From: JALYJG01 sp033763555
Lineage (GTDB): Bacteria; Pseudomonadota; Alphaproteobacteria; UBA9219
Reading direction: 5' to 3'
NCBI GenBank assembly: GCA_033763555.1
Contig: JANRKK010000001.1
Span: 11,843 to 75,842 of the forward strand
Length of the DNA stretch: 64,000 nucleotides
Both the position numbers and the translations under genes were made by a program. The notes below the pieces were generated by a model. The model saw nothing but the letters and a program-made list of their open reading frames with translations, did no database searches and was not told the origin of the DNA. Each line of letters opens with the position of its first letter. Within the stretch, counting starts at the first letter, position 1. Below are positions 8,595 through 17,817 of this stretch, piece after piece.

Positions 8595-9473
8595 ATGATG
8601 AAACACGATCCCACGCTGGAACAAGTCGCCGAATTGATGGAGGAGCTGGACGCCTACAAGCGCCGCACCGTCGTTATCAAGATTGGCGGCAATTCCATTG
8701 CTGACGACGCACATTTTCTGCAAAAAATTGCCAAGCAGATACGCTTCCTCAGCACCAATAATGTGCGCATCGTCCTTGTGCATGGCGGTGGACCGCAGAT
8801 CGACAGCGCCCTCCGCACTGCGAAGATCGAGACATCCAAAGGCGCGGATGGACGGCGTATCACCTCACCCAAGGCTATGCGCGTGGTTCAGAAGGTTATG
8901 AATGAAATGAACCGCAATGTAGCGCAGGCGCTGATCAATGCCGGATGTGCCAAGGAGAATGTGATTTGCGCCGCGCGGCATTACCGCCTGTTTGTTCATG
9001 CCAAACCGCTTAACCGCAAGGATAAGGGCGTCCATAACCGCAGCGGCCTGCCGACAAGCGTTGCGACCACCGAAATCAAACGCATGCTTGACCATGGCAA
9101 GGTGATTGTCCTGCATTCCATCGGTGTCGGTTCCGACGGTAAGACTTTGTTCAATATCAATGGCGATGATTACGCCGTGGCCGTAGCCATTGCGCTGGCC
9201 GCCAAGCGCTTGATCCTTGTCACCAACGTTATGGGCGTTTTGGACAAGAAGCGCGAGCGCATTCCCACCATCGACCCGACCATGGCAAAAGACCTGATCG
9301 CCAAAGGCGTTATCAGCGGCGGCATGATACCGAAGGTTGAAAGCGCGCTATGGGTTGTGAAGCAGGGTGTCGGCGGCGTCGCCATCATCGACGGACATCG
9401 CCCCTGGGCCATTCTGGCCGAAATGCTGACACATGAAGGCTTTGGAACGCTATTCCAGGCGCAGATCGGCTGA
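8595..9473 (+). CDS. argB: N-acetylglutamate kinase ArgB
   Basis: A 292-residue amino-acid kinase that phosphorylates N-acetyl-L-glutamate in the arginine pathway. It shows the phosphate-binding VVIKIGGNSI near residue 27, VHGGGPQID, the FNINGDDYA motif and GGMIPKVE near the C-terminus. The length is normal for the family. The gene starts 19 bp after the GT9 gene. Its stop codon TGA (9471-9473) directly touches the stop codon of the convergent gltA gene, leaving no space for a terminator. Confidence 0.95.
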   Translation: MMKHDPTLEQVAELMEELDAYKRRTVVIKIGGNSIADDAHFLQKIAKQIRFLSTNNVRIVLVHGGGPQIDSALRTAKIETSKGADGRRITSPKAMRVVQKVMNEMNRNVAQALINAGCAKENVICAARHYRLFVHAKPLNRKDKGVHNRSGLPTSVATTEIKRMLDHGKVIVLHSIGVGSDGKTLFNINGDDYAVAVAIALAAKRLILVTNVMGVLDKKRERIPTIDPTMAKDLIAKGVISGGMIPKVESALWVVKQGVGGVAIIDGHRPWAILAEMLTHEGFGTLFQAQIG

Positions 9474-10781
9474 TTACTTCCGCTGATCCACAGGCACAAA
9501 ACTGCGCGTCACCGGGCCTGTATAGAGCTGCCGCGGGCGGCCAATTTTCTGTTCGGCTTCACGGGATTGCTCCTGCCAGTGCGCGACCCAGCCTGCCGTA
9601 CGAGCCAGTGCAAAGAGCGCTGTAAACAGGCTCATCGGGAATCCCATCGCGCGCAGAATGATACCGGAATAGAAGTCGACGTTAGGGTACAACTTCTTCT
9701 GCACGAAATAATCATCCTGCAACGCGATGCGCTCCAACTCCATCGCGATGTCGAGCAGCGGGTCGTTCTTGATGCCCAGTTCGCCCAACACTTCATAGCA
9801 GGTGTCGCGCATCACTTTGGCGCGCGGGTCATAATTTTTATACACGCGATGGCCGAAGCCCATGAGGCGGAAGGTATCGCTTTTATCCTTCGCGCGTTTG
9901 ACGATTTCGGGAATTTCGCTCTTGCTGCGAATGCCCATGAGCATTTTCAGCACGGCTTCGTTGGCACCACCATGTGCCGGACCCCAGAGCGAAGTAATAC
10001 CCGCCGCCATACAGGCGAAAGGATTTGCGCCGGAGGAGCTGGCGAGGCGTACGGTGGAGGTCGAAGCGTTTTGTTCATGGTCGGCATGGAGGATGAAAAT
10101 CTTGTCCATCGCCCGCGCCAGAACCGGATTGATTTTATAGGACTCGGCCGGAACCGAGAAGGTCATGTAGAGGAAGTTCTCGGCGTAAGACAGGCTGTTC
10201 TGCGGATAGACGAAGGGCTGACCCATTGCATATTTATAGGTCATGGCCGCAATCGTCGGCATTTTGGCGATCAAGCGATGGCAGGCAATCTCCCGTTGTG
10301 CCTCATCATGAATATCGAGTGAGTCATGATAGAAGGCCGATAGCGCGCCGACCACGCCGCACATAACGGCCATCGGATGCGCATCACGGCGGAAGCCGCT
10401 GTAGAAACGGATCAGCTGTTCATGCACCATGCTGTGATAGGTGATGTTACGAACCCATTCTTCTTTTTGTTTGACGTTCGGCAAATCACCATATTGCAGA
10501 AGATAGGCGACTTCCAGAAAGTCACTTTTGTTCGCCAGCTCATCAATCGGATAGCCGCGATGCAGCAGGATACCCTTGTCGCCATCGATGAAGGTAATTT
10601 TGGATTCGCAGCTTCCCGTTGAGGTGAAGCCGGGATCGAAGGTCAAAAATCCGGTGTCGCCGTACAGTTTGCGGATATCGATAACATCCGGCCCCATGGT
10701 GCCGGACTTGACGTTCAGCTTCCAGCTTTTGCCAGTGCTGTCATCCGTGAGCGTAACGGTTTTTGTGGGCGCGTCGGTCAT
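9474..10781 (-). CDS. gltA: Citrate synthase
   Basis: A 435-residue type II (hexameric bacterial) citrate synthase, condensing acetyl-CoA and oxaloacetate at the entry of the TCA cycle. Catalytic regions visible are LHADHEQNASTSTVR and LWGPAHGGANE with the two active-site histidines, and the Asp in VDFYSG. GAGG lies ten bases before the ATG. The 109-bp leader region up to the ExoD-like gene contains TTAA-N7-TTAG, which only loosely resembles a CtrA box. The stop abuts the argB stop. Confidence 0.97.
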   Translation of the reverse strand: MTDAPTKTVTLTDDSTGKSWKLNVKSGTMGPDVIDIRKLYGDTGFLTFDPGFTSTGSCESKITFIDGDKGILLHRGYPIDELANKSDFLEVAYLLQYGDLPNVKQKEEWVRNITYHSMVHEQLIRFYSGFRRDAHPMAVMCGVVGALSAFYHDSLDIHDEAQREIACHRLIAKMPTIAAMTYKYAMGQPFVYPQNSLSYAENFLYMTFSVPAESYKINPVLARAMDKIFILHADHEQNASTSTVRLASSSGANPFACMAAGITSLWGPAHGGANEAVLKMLMGIRSKSEIPEIVKRAKDKSDTFRLMGFGHRVYKNYDPRAKVMRDTCYEVLGELGIKNDPLLDIAMELERIALQDDYFVQKKLYPNVDFYSGIILRAMGFPMSLFTALFALARTAGWVAHWQEQSREAEQKIGRPRQLYTGPVTRSFVPVDQRK

Positions 10782-10890
10782 GGCATATCCTCAAGGCGGG
10801 AATGCCGGAAAAGCTAGTTTACAGACCCTAATATTGGGTTAACCTGGAATACGCGGATTCCCGCTGTGGCATCAGGAAAACAAGGGCTTT

Positions 10891-11505
10891 CTAGGCTGCC
10901 AGCGTATGCGCCGCGTAGCCGAGAGATTTGAAAAGGAACAAACACCATATGGCAATGGCATAGGCCAGAGCGATAAAGACCCCGTCCTTTTCCAGCATGC
11001 CGATCGCCAGAAAAACAAGGCCGACCGAAGGCGGCACATTCACTACGGGAATGGGCAGAGCTACCATGACGGCCAGCATCAGTGCCAGAAGGCCATGAAC
11101 ACGGTCAAGCTGGCGGACGGATAAAAACAAAAAACGCGGTTTGATAAAGCGCTCCAGCTTGCCCACCCAAACGACACCCGTTTCCAGGCCACGGACGAGC
11201 GCATCGCGGCGGATGGTGCGGTGACGCACCGCCACCGGGAAAATCGGCGCACGAAAGCCCAGAACCATCTGGGCGGCAAGAATGACCATTGGCAGCCCGA
11301 ATAAGACCGATATCATCGGCACCATGAAGATAAAAATATTCAGAAGAGCCAGAAGCAACAGCAAAAACGCGAAACCACGCACACCGAAAACCTGCAGGAT
11401 GCGTCCAATGCTGACTTGCTCTTCCTGCGCGACCGCAGCCATAAGGCGGCGCATGATCTCAGAAATACGCTCGGGTCTTACCGAAATGGGAAGGGAAGAA
11501 GTCAC
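10891..11505 (-). CDS. ExoD-family membrane protein
   Basis: A 204-residue protein of the ExoD (exopolysaccharide synthesis) family. The N-terminal 30 residues are soluble, followed by a GFAFLLLLLALLNIF hydrophobic segment and more membrane spans after residue 130. ExoD was named from exopolysaccharide-deficient rhizobial mutants, but its biochemical role remains unclear. It starts 6 bp after the end of atpF, so it may share the F0 operon transcript. The connection to ATP synthase is positional only. Confidence 0.8.
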   Translation of the reverse strand: MTSSLPISVRPERISEIMRRLMAAVAQEEQVSIGRILQVFGVRGFAFLLLLLALLNIFIFMVPMISVLFGLPMVILAAQMVLGFRAPIFPVAVRHRTIRRDALVRGLETGVVWVGKLERFIKPRFLFLSVRQLDRVHGLLALMLAVMVALPIPVVNVPPSVGLVFLAIGMLEKDGVFIALAYAIAIWCLFLFKSLGYAAHTLAA

Positions 11506-11511
11506 GTTATC

Positions 11512-12021
11512 TTAGGCGGCCTTGGCCTTGGTGGCTGCAAGATCGGGAAGCCCGGCAATGGCTTGATCGACCAGCTTGGCGGCGGTGGCGTCATCCACCT
11601 GCTCCGCCAAAGTTTTGCGCACAATGGCCAGCGCCATATCGACCGCCGCCGTGCGCACTTCAGCCACAGCATCGGCCTCGGCATGACGGATATGTTCAAC
11701 CGCATGCTGCTCATGCTTTTCCAGAACGAATTTCAAATCAGCGGTAGCTTTGGCCCTTAACCGCTCGGCCTCTTCCTTGGCGTGCTGAACGATAGACTGA
11801 GCATCAGCCAGTGCGGCGGCCTGTTTGGCCTTGCCGTTGGCAAGCGCGGCTTCGGCTTCGGCGCGTAATTTACGAGCCTGATCAAGCTCCTCACGGATTT
11901 TGGCAATTTCCGTATCCAGCCATCCGGTCATTGGCTTGCGCCCGAATTTCCAGGCAACGACCAGAAACAGGACGAAAGCAACAGCGTAGAAAAAAACCGG
12001 ATCTTCCAGCAGATGCGTCAT
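11512..12021 (-). CDS. atpF: F0F1 ATP synthase subunit b
   Basis: A 169-residue peripheral-stalk subunit with one N-terminal membrane helix (about residues 8-24, FFYAVAFVLFLVVAW) and a long charged coiled coil of Ala, Glu, Lys and Arg heptads. It joins the F0 sector to F1 on the cytoplasmic side. It overlaps the end of the b' gene by four bases (ATGA). Alphaproteobacteria carry two unlike b-type genes, and this shorter, second one corresponds to b. Confidence 0.93.
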   Translation of the reverse strand: MTHLLEDPVFFYAVAFVLFLVVAWKFGRKPMTGWLDTEIAKIREELDQARKLRAEAEAALANGKAKQAAALADAQSIVQHAKEEAERLRAKATADLKFVLEKHEQHAVEHIRHAEADAVAEVRTAAVDMALAIVRKTLAEQVDDATAAKLVDQAIAGLPDLAATKAKAA

Positions 12022-12569
12022 TTTTTCACCTGCATTTTCGTTCCGGTGATTTTTTCAATGATGGCACCTGCAAGCTCCGCCGCCGTTCCCTGCACATCGC
12101 CGATGGCTGCATCGCGTGCCTTGGTAATGCGTGCGTTGGCTTCCTGCAGGCGTTTGGCCAGTTCTTTCTGTTGCGCGGCTTGTTGCTGCATCGATTCCTT
12201 CGCGGCCTGCGCCACAATGTCACCAACAGCGGCCTGCGCATTGAGGCGCGCATCCGCCAGAGCCTTTTCATACTGCGCAATCGTGCTTTTGGCTGCTTCG
12301 CTGGCCGCGGCGGCCGAAGCAAGATCGCCCGAGATGGTGGATTGGCGCTTATCCTGCACGCGCGCAATGCGCGGCAGGGCGACATAGGCCATCAGGACGT
12401 AAAGCAGCCCAAATGTTACCGCGAGCCAGAACAACTGGCCCGCGAACATTTCCGCATCGAACTGCGGCAATCCTTCCTTCTTCTCCGCCTCAGACGCCAG
12501 AAGCGTCAAAGGGGCAAGAATACCCATCAGCATGACAGGCAGGAAGGCGAAGGCGCCTCGGAATCTCAT
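12018..12569 (-). CDS. atpF': F0F1 ATP synthase subunit b'
   Basis: A 183-residue b-type stalk subunit. It has a hydrophobic N-terminus (residues 5-25) that may be a cleavable signal or extra anchor, then the MFAGQLFWLAVTFGLLY membrane helix near residues 41-60, and an Ala/Gln/Lys-rich coiled coil to the C-terminus. The second helix plus the position directly after atpE identify it as b', which forms a heterodimeric stalk with b. It overlaps the b gene by four bases. Confidence 0.92.
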   Translation of the reverse strand: MRFRGAFAFLPVMLMGILAPLTLLASEAEKKEGLPQFDAEMFAGQLFWLAVTFGLLYVLMAYVALPRIARVQDKRQSTISGDLASAAAASEAAKSTIAQYEKALADARLNAQAAVGDIVAQAAKESMQQQAAQQKELAKRLQEANARITKARDAAIGDVQGTAAELAGAIIEKITGTKMQVKK

Positions 12570-12584
12570 ACGCGTGCTGCTTCC

Positions 12585-12812
12585 TTACTTCGCGTTGATC
12601 AGCATGAAAGCGATAACGAAGCAGAGCAGAAGCACCAGTTCGGTCATCGCGAAGCCAAGGAAGCCCGGCGTCTTGTACTTGGCTTCGGCGGAAGGATTAC
12701 GCGCCAAAGCGTTCAGCCAGGCGGAGAAGATCAGGCCGAGGCCCAGACCCGCACCCAGCGTGCCGACCATGGCGATGCCAGCACCGAGAAACTTGAGAGA
12801 CGTATTTTCCAT
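12585..12812 (-). CDS. atpE: F0F1 ATP synthase subunit c
   Basis: A 75-residue hairpin of two membrane helices forming the rotor ring. Helix 1 has the GLGLGL glycine repeat that packs the ring, followed by the polar loop ARNP. Helix 2 has the essential proton-carrying Glu58 in FAMTELVLL. The position matching the sodium-binding glutamine of Na+ synthases appears to be Leu25, which favours a proton-driven enzyme. It lies between atpB and atpF'. Confidence 0.96.
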   Translation of the reverse strand: MENTSLKFLGAGIAMVGTLGAGLGLGLIFSAWLNALARNPSAEAKYKTPGFLGFAMTELVLLLCFVIAFMLINAK

Positions 12813-12860
12813 TGAAAACTCCCGTTAAGGTTAGAGGTTAAACTGCACTTCCGTATCCGC

Positions 12861-13610
12861 TCAGTGCCCTTCCAATGCATCCCGGAGGTATAGCGCTGAC
12901 AGAATTGTGTAAACATACGCCTGGATAAAGGCGACGAAAAATTCAAAACCCGTAATAGCAATGTTCATACCCAGCGGCAACACGCTCAGCCCCGCCAGCC
13001 ACTTCGCCGCCACCAACGAGGCCGTCAGGCCCGCGAAGACAAGCAAAACAAGATGCCCCGCCAGCATATTGGCGAAAAGCCGGATGGAGAGGCTGAACGG
13101 GCGGACGGCAAAGGAGATCATTTCAATCGGCACAATCACCGGAAGCATGATCTTCGGCACACCCGGCGGCACGAAGATGCCAAAGAAATGAAAGCCCTGC
13201 CGGATAAAGCCCGTGATGGTGATCACGATAAACAGCATGATGGCGATGCCAAAATTGACGATGATATGCGACGTCACTGCCAGCGAATGCGGGATCAGGC
13301 CGAGAAGATTGGAGAAAAAGATAAAAGCGAAGATTGTGAAGATAAAAGGAAAGAACGGCTTGGCATGTTCGCCTGCCATGTCGCGCACAAGATTGGCGAT
13401 CATATTATGGAAAGATTCCGTCATCATCTGCCATCGCCCGGGCACCATGGCCTGCCGACGCATGGTCACAACCATCAGCATCGTTGCGACGATGATGCTG
13501 ATGAACATCCACAGCGCGGAGTTCGTGAAGGTAACAGGATGTCCACCGATGGAAAACAGCGGATCGCTGAGATGGTGAATTTCAAACTCTTCAAACAGGG
13601 ACTCAGCCAT
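12861..13610 (-). CDS. atpB: F0F1 ATP synthase subunit a
   Basis: A 249-residue polytopic membrane subunit that provides the proton half-channels next to the c ring. The key SIRLFANMLAGH motif contains the essential arginine of the family. Several long hydrophobic helices and a conserved C-terminal FVAFIQAYVYTIL segment are present, and the length is typical. The gene order I-a-c-b'-b with F1 genes absent is the alphaproteobacterial F0 operon; F1 genes should lie elsewhere. Confidence 0.96.
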   Translation of the reverse strand: MAESLFEEFEIHHLSDPLFSIGGHPVTFTNSALWMFISIIVATMLMVVTMRRQAMVPGRWQMMTESFHNMIANLVRDMAGEHAKPFFPFIFTIFAFIFFSNLLGLIPHSLAVTSHIIVNFGIAIMLFIVITITGFIRQGFHFFGIFVPPGVPKIMLPVIVPIEMISFAVRPFSLSIRLFANMLAGHLVLLVFAGLTASLVAAKWLAGLSVLPLGMNIAITGFEFFVAFIQAYVYTILSALYLRDALEGH

Positions 13611-13624
13611 CGCTCAATCATTCC

Positions 13625-13960
13625 TTACTTTTCGTGCCGCTTATGCAAACCGACGGACTGGTCATACCCGTTAAGCGCGCGCCACACATTGAACATACCA
13701 ACACCAAACCCGATCGCCAGCATCACCAGAATGCCCCAGGGCGACGTGCCGACCCAGCGGTCCAAAAGCCACCCGATCAGCATGCACCCCAAAATCGTGC
13801 CGACGAACTCATACCCGACACGGCCAGCCCTGGCGGCGTCCGAGGTATCGCCTGCGACTTCACCCTCGATGCTCTCATGGGTATCGCCCGGTTTTTTCCC
13901 GGCGGCCCGGATACGGGCGGAGAGATCGTCGAGCCCTTCCCGTTCCTGGTCATTTCCCAT
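13625..13960 (-). CDS. atpI: ATP synthase accessory protein AtpI
   Basis: A 111-residue AtpI/subunit I-like protein encoded first in the F0 operon. The N-terminal half is charged (MGNDQEREGLDDLSARIR). Two membrane helices follow, with GCMLIGWLLDRWVGTSPWG between them, the typical AtpI/MgtR-like signature. AtpI assists c-ring assembly and is dispensable in some species. The ATG at 13960 is preferred over an upstream one at 14023 because the conserved part begins there. Confidence 0.85.
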   Translation of the reverse strand: MGNDQEREGLDDLSARIRAAGKKPGDTHESIEGEVAGDTSDAARAGRVGYEFVGTILGCMLIGWLLDRWVGTSPWGILVMLAIGFGVGMFNVWRALNGYDQSVGLHKRHEK

Positions 13961-14041
13961 GACAAATCCAGCCCTTAGGGCATGTCTTAAGCCCGCCGGA
14001 AAGTAGGAATTCAGCGCTGGCAAGTCAAGCCAAAAGGGGGG

Positions 14042-14743
14042 TTATTGCGGGGCTGGAGAAGCCTTCGACCAATGCTCCCGCAATGCCTTCAGAAGGGTTG
14101 CGGGATCGGCGTTATCGGGGAAGGTCGCTATGAATTTGCCGTCCGGGCCCATCAGGTAAATCAGGGACGAATGGTCCATAAGGTAGTCATTCTCATCCAC
14201 CTTCTCACCCTTGGCGTAATAGACCTGATAGACCTTCGCCACGGCAGCAATCTGTTCCGGCGACCCTGTCAGCCCGACAATTTTGGGATGAAAGGAGTTG
14301 ATGTACGCCTTCAGCTTGGCAGGCGTATCGCGCGCCGGATCAATCGTGATGTAGAGCGGCTGAACCTTGTTCGTATCAGCCTTCAGCTGGTCCATTACAT
14401 GCGCAATGCTTTGCAGACCCGTCGGGCAGACATCCGGGCAATAAGTATAACCAAAATAAACCAGAAGATATTTGCCGTGGAAATTTGTGTCTGCGACCGT
14501 TTTGCCATCCTGGTTGGTCAGCGTGAATGGCCCGCCGATTTTCCGTGTGCCGGGCGGTAATTGCTCGGCCTGCGCCTGCTCCGCCTTATGCATAAGGTCG
14601 TGCGTGCGGTTTTCATTCTTCTTCATCTGCCAGATGACAAGCGCACATGCGAGTAAAAATCCCAGAAGAAGCGCGGCCACCAACTGGATTTCGGCGCGGC
14701 GTTTGGCTTTTTTGGAAAAGCGGTATTTCAGGAACTTGAACAT
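14042..14743 (-). CDS. SCO1/SenC-family copper protein
   Basis: A 233-residue membrane-anchored thioredoxin-fold protein. After a basic N-terminus and one transmembrane helix (about residues 20-38) comes the SCO domain: FTLTNQDGKTV, the copper-binding CPDVC in YCPDVCP, TIDPARDTPAKL, and the third ligand His in MDHSSLIYL. SCO proteins deliver copper to the CuA site of cytochrome c oxidase. The ATG at 14743, with AGGG upstream, avoids overlap with the adjacent ABC gene. It sits directly before the F0 operon on the same strand. Confidence 0.93.
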   Translation of the reverse strand: MFKFLKYRFSKKAKRRAEIQLVAALLLGFLLACALVIWQMKKNENRTHDLMHKAEQAQAEQLPPGTRKIGGPFTLTNQDGKTVADTNFHGKYLLVYFGYTYCPDVCPTGLQSIAHVMDQLKADTNKVQPLYITIDPARDTPAKLKAYINSFHPKIVGLTGSPEQIAAVAKVYQVYYAKGEKVDENDYLMDHSSLIYLMGPDGKFIATFPDNADPATLLKALREHWSKASPAPQ

Positions 14744-14780
14744 CGACTCAACCCTAGCACGAAAGCCGGAAAGGCCAAAG

Positions 14781-16367
14781 TTAGCTGAGCGCCGCCGCCA
14801 GAAGCGTTTTTGTGTAGACTTCACGCGGCGCGGCGAAAATCTGTGCGGCGGGCCCCTGCTCTACCGCCTTGCCGTCCTTCATCACCACGACATGATGCGA
14901 CAGCGCCTTGATGACCCGCAGATCATGGCTAATGAACATATAGGCAAGGTCATGCTTGCGCTGCAGATCACGCAACAGATCGACAATTTGCGCCTGCACG
15001 GACATGTCGAGTGCCGAAGTCGGTTCATCCAGCACAACGAATTTCGGCTTCAGGATCATGACGCGCGCGACGGCAATGCGCTGCCGCTGTCCACCAGAAA
15101 ATTCATGCGGATAACGGTTACGCGTTTCGGGATCGAGGCCAACTTCCTTCAGGACCTCAATCACCTGCTTTTCGCGTTCCGCGCTGGATGCCAGACGATG
15201 GATATCCAAACCCTCGGCAATAATATCGCCGACCGACATGCGGGGGCTGAGGCTGCCATAAGGATCCTGAAACACGATCTGCATTGAACGGCGGAGGGGC
15301 CGTATTTGGCGCCGCGCCAATCCATCAATTTTCTGGCCGAGGAAAACTACGGTTCCCGTCGCGTGCAACAATCGGAGCAACCCAAGCGCTAAAGTCGTTT
15401 TACCGGAACCGGATTCACCGACGATGCCGACAGTCTCGCCGGAACGCACTGACAGCGAAACACCATCCACCGCGCGGATATAATCGACCGTACGCCGCAG
15501 AACGCCTTTACGGATGGGGAAGTGAACCTTTAAATCATCTGCACGCATAATCTCGACAGCGTCAGACTTGACCGTTAGCGCATCGCCCTTGGGTTCCGCC
15601 GCCAGCAGCATTTTGGTGTAGGCATGCTGTGGCGAGGCAAACAGCTTGCTGACAGGCGCCTGCTCGACAATCTCACCCTTCTGCATGACACAGACTTTGT
15701 CGGCAACCTTGCGCACGATACCCAGATCATGTGTGATCAACAAAAGCGACATGCCGAGTTTTTTCTGCAAGTCTTTCAGAAGCGCTAGAATTTGCGCCTG
15801 TATGGTAACGTCCAGTGCCGTGGTCGGTTCATCGGCGATCAGCAATGCTGGGTCATTCGCCAGCGCCATGGCGATCATCACGCGCTGCCGCTGCCCACCC
15901 GACAATTCATGCGGATAGGCACCCAAGCGGCTTTCAGCATTCGGCAGCCCGACAAGCTTCAGTAACTCCAAAGTCCGCACGCGCGCCTGCGCTTCGTTCA
16001 TGTTCTTGTGCAGAAACAGGATTTCGTTGATCTGTTTTTCAATTGTATGCAGCGGGTTGAGCGACGTCATCGGCTCCTGAAAAATCATCGCAATCCGGTT
16101 GCCACGGATTTTTTGTAGCACTTGCTCGGATGCGTCCATTAATTGCTGGCCTTCAAATTCAATGGTGCCGCCGGGATGCCAGGCGTTCGGATAAGGCAGG
16201 AGCTGAAGCACTGATAAAGCCGTAACCGATTTACCTGAACCGGACTCACCAACCAGCGCGAGTGTTTCGCCTTTTTCAATTGCAAAGGAGACGTTGCGCA
16301 CGGCTTCGACCGCTTGCGCGCCGCGGCCAAAAGTAACGCTGAGATTGTCGACTTTCAGCAGTGTCAT
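14781..16367 (-). CDS. yejF: Tandem ABC ATPase, YejF-type peptide/microcin C importer component
   Basis: A 528-residue protein with two ATP-binding domains in one chain. The first has Walker A GESGSGKSVTAL and signature LSGGQRQRVMIA. The second has GESGSGKTTLALG and FSGGQRQRIAVAR, plus Walker B VVLDEPTSALDM. This duplicated layout matches YejF/GsiA-type oligopeptide importers. The start overlaps the permease stop by four bases. Only the YejE-type permease accompanies it; the binding protein and second permease are not in the window. Confidence 0.9.
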   Translation of the reverse strand: MTLLKVDNLSVTFGRGAQAVEAVRNVSFAIEKGETLALVGESGSGKSVTALSVLQLLPYPNAWHPGGTIEFEGQQLMDASEQVLQKIRGNRIAMIFQEPMTSLNPLHTIEKQINEILFLHKNMNEAQARVRTLELLKLVGLPNAESRLGAYPHELSGGQRQRVMIAMALANDPALLIADEPTTALDVTIQAQILALLKDLQKKLGMSLLLITHDLGIVRKVADKVCVMQKGEIVEQAPVSKLFASPQHAYTKMLLAAEPKGDALTVKSDAVEIMRADDLKVHFPIRKGVLRRTVDYIRAVDGVSLSVRSGETVGIVGESGSGKTTLALGLLRLLHATGTVVFLGQKIDGLARRQIRPLRRSMQIVFQDPYGSLSPRMSVGDIIAEGLDIHRLASSAEREKQVIEVLKEVGLDPETRNRYPHEFSGGQRQRIAVARVMILKPKFVVLDEPTSALDMSVQAQIVDLLRDLQRKHDLAYMFISHDLRVIKALSHHVVVMKDGKAVEQGPAAQIFAAPREVYTKTLLAAALS

Positions 16368-17410
16368 GATTTGCCCCCATGAATCTTGCGGGGGTCAAAA
16401 GCATCGCGCACGGCTTCGCCGATAAAAATCAACAGCGTCAGCATTACGGCCAAGACTGTAAAAGCGCTGAGCCCCAGCCATGGCGCCTGTAAATTATTTT
16501 TACCCTGATTGAGCAGCTCGCCCAAAGACGGCGACCCGGGCGGCAAGCCGAAACCAAGAAAATCAAGAGCGGTCAATGTTGTAATGGAATGATTGAGGAT
16601 GAAAGGCATGAAGGTCAGCGTCGCCACCATCGCGTTGGGCAACACATGCCGGAACATAATAGTTAGATCGCCTGCGCCCAGCGCTTTGGCCGCGCGGACA
16701 TAATCAAAGTTGCGCGCCCGCAGAAATTCGGCACGCACGACATGCACCAGCGCCATCCATGAGAAGAGCAGCATCAAAATCAGCAGCCACCAGAAATTCG
16801 GCTGCACCAGACTGGCCATGATGATCAGCAGGTAAAGAACGGGCATTCCACCCCAGATTTCGATGAAACGCTGCATCAGCAGATCAGTCAAACCACCAAA
16901 GTAACCCTGTACCGCGCCCGCCGCGATGCCGATGACCGAGGAAAACAGAGTGAGCGTCAAGCCGAACAGAACCGAAATGCGAAAGCCATAGATAATCCGT
17001 GCCAGGACATCCCGCCCCTGATCATCCGTGCCGAGCCAGTTGACGGCATCCGGCGGTGAGGGCGCAGGACTGACAAGATCGTAATTGATCGTGTTGTAAG
17101 AAAATGGAATGGGCGGCCAGATCATCCAACCCTTCGCCTCGATCAGCTGCTTGACGTAAGGGTCACGGTAACGCGTTTCGGTTTCAAACTCGCCGCCGAA
17201 GGAAGTTTCGGGATAACTGGCAAAAACCGGATAGTAAAAACGCCCCTCATATTTCACCAACAGCGGATTATCATTGGCGACAAATTCGGCACTCAACGTC
17301 ACGCCGAAAAGCACCAGGAAAATCCACAGCGACCAGAAGCCACGCTTGTTAGCGCGGAAATTGGCCCAGCGGCGCCGATTAAGAGGAGACAGGTTGAACA
17401 ATGAAACCAT
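16364..17410 (-). CDS. yejE: YejE-type ABC transporter permease
   Basis: A 348-residue inner-membrane permease. It has the long YejE-type periplasmic insertion (YPETSFGGEFETETRYRDP, WPPIPFSYNTINYDL) between the first membrane helix and the core, then GTDDQGRDVLARIIYG and the cytoplasmic EAA-like loop RAAKALGAGDLTIMFRHVLPNA that contacts the ATPase. In E. coli the system is YejABEF and takes up peptides and microcin C. Here no yejA or yejB lies upstream; two small unknown genes do. Confidence 0.92.
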   Translation of the reverse strand: MVSLFNLSPLNRRRWANFRANKRGFWSLWIFLVLFGVTLSAEFVANDNPLLVKYEGRFYYPVFASYPETSFGGEFETETRYRDPYVKQLIEAKGWMIWPPIPFSYNTINYDLVSPAPSPPDAVNWLGTDDQGRDVLARIIYGFRISVLFGLTLTLFSSVIGIAAGAVQGYFGGLTDLLMQRFIEIWGGMPVLYLLIIMASLVQPNFWWLLILMLLFSWMALVHVVRAEFLRARNFDYVRAAKALGAGDLTIMFRHVLPNAMVATLTFMPFILNHSITTLTALDFLGFGLPPGSPSLGELLNQGKNNLQAPWLGLSAFTVLAVMLTLLIFIGEAVRDAFDPRKIHGGKS

Positions 17411-17489
17411 CCGGCCTTGGGAGATTCACGGCAAGAACGCGGATAATCGGCGAAAGCCGGAAGGAAGACAAGGCGAGAGGTGAGGCGTT

Positions 17490-17807
17490 TTAGCGGGCGT
17501 TTACAGTGGCGCGCGCATGGCTGCTTACGCCGTCGGCAACCGTGACGACGTAGCAAAGATCTTCCGCCTCGCGCCAGCGGTTGTACAGGAGGTCAACATA
17601 GCCAGCGCGGGCGGAACCAAGTTCTTCATTAACGAAGGGATTATCGAGGCGGGTCTTATATTCCCGATGCGCGGTCTCAGCGCGCGTTTCAAGATATTGC
17701 ACCAGGGCTTCAGGTGTCAGTTGACGAAATTCGGAAGCGCTCAGCTCCACCTGCACCCGTTTGGCGATATGCGTGCCGTAACGTTCATGGAGCTGTTCGT
17801 AGCGCAT
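17490..17807 (-). CDS. Small unknown protein
   Basis: A 105-residue soluble, mostly helical protein with many charged residues (HREYKTRLDNPFVNEEL, YNRWREAEDLCYV). I recognise no family. GAGG stands nine bases before the ATG, which supports translation. It follows the 73-residue gene by 10 bp, so the two are probably one operon. A single-base shift would join the frames, but each has its own start context, so I treat them as separate. Confidence 0.5.
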   Translation of the reverse strand: MRYEQLHERYGTHIAKRVQVELSASEFRQLTPEALVQYLETRAETAHREYKTRLDNPFVNEELGSARAGYVDLLYNRWREAEDLCYVVTVADGVSSHARATVNAR

Positions 17808-17817
17808 GTGGACAGCC

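Noticed and set aside
10782..10890. CtrA box upstream of gltA
   Set aside because: TTAACCCAATATTAG matches the TTAA-N7-TTAA pattern only approximately and no supporting second site exists.
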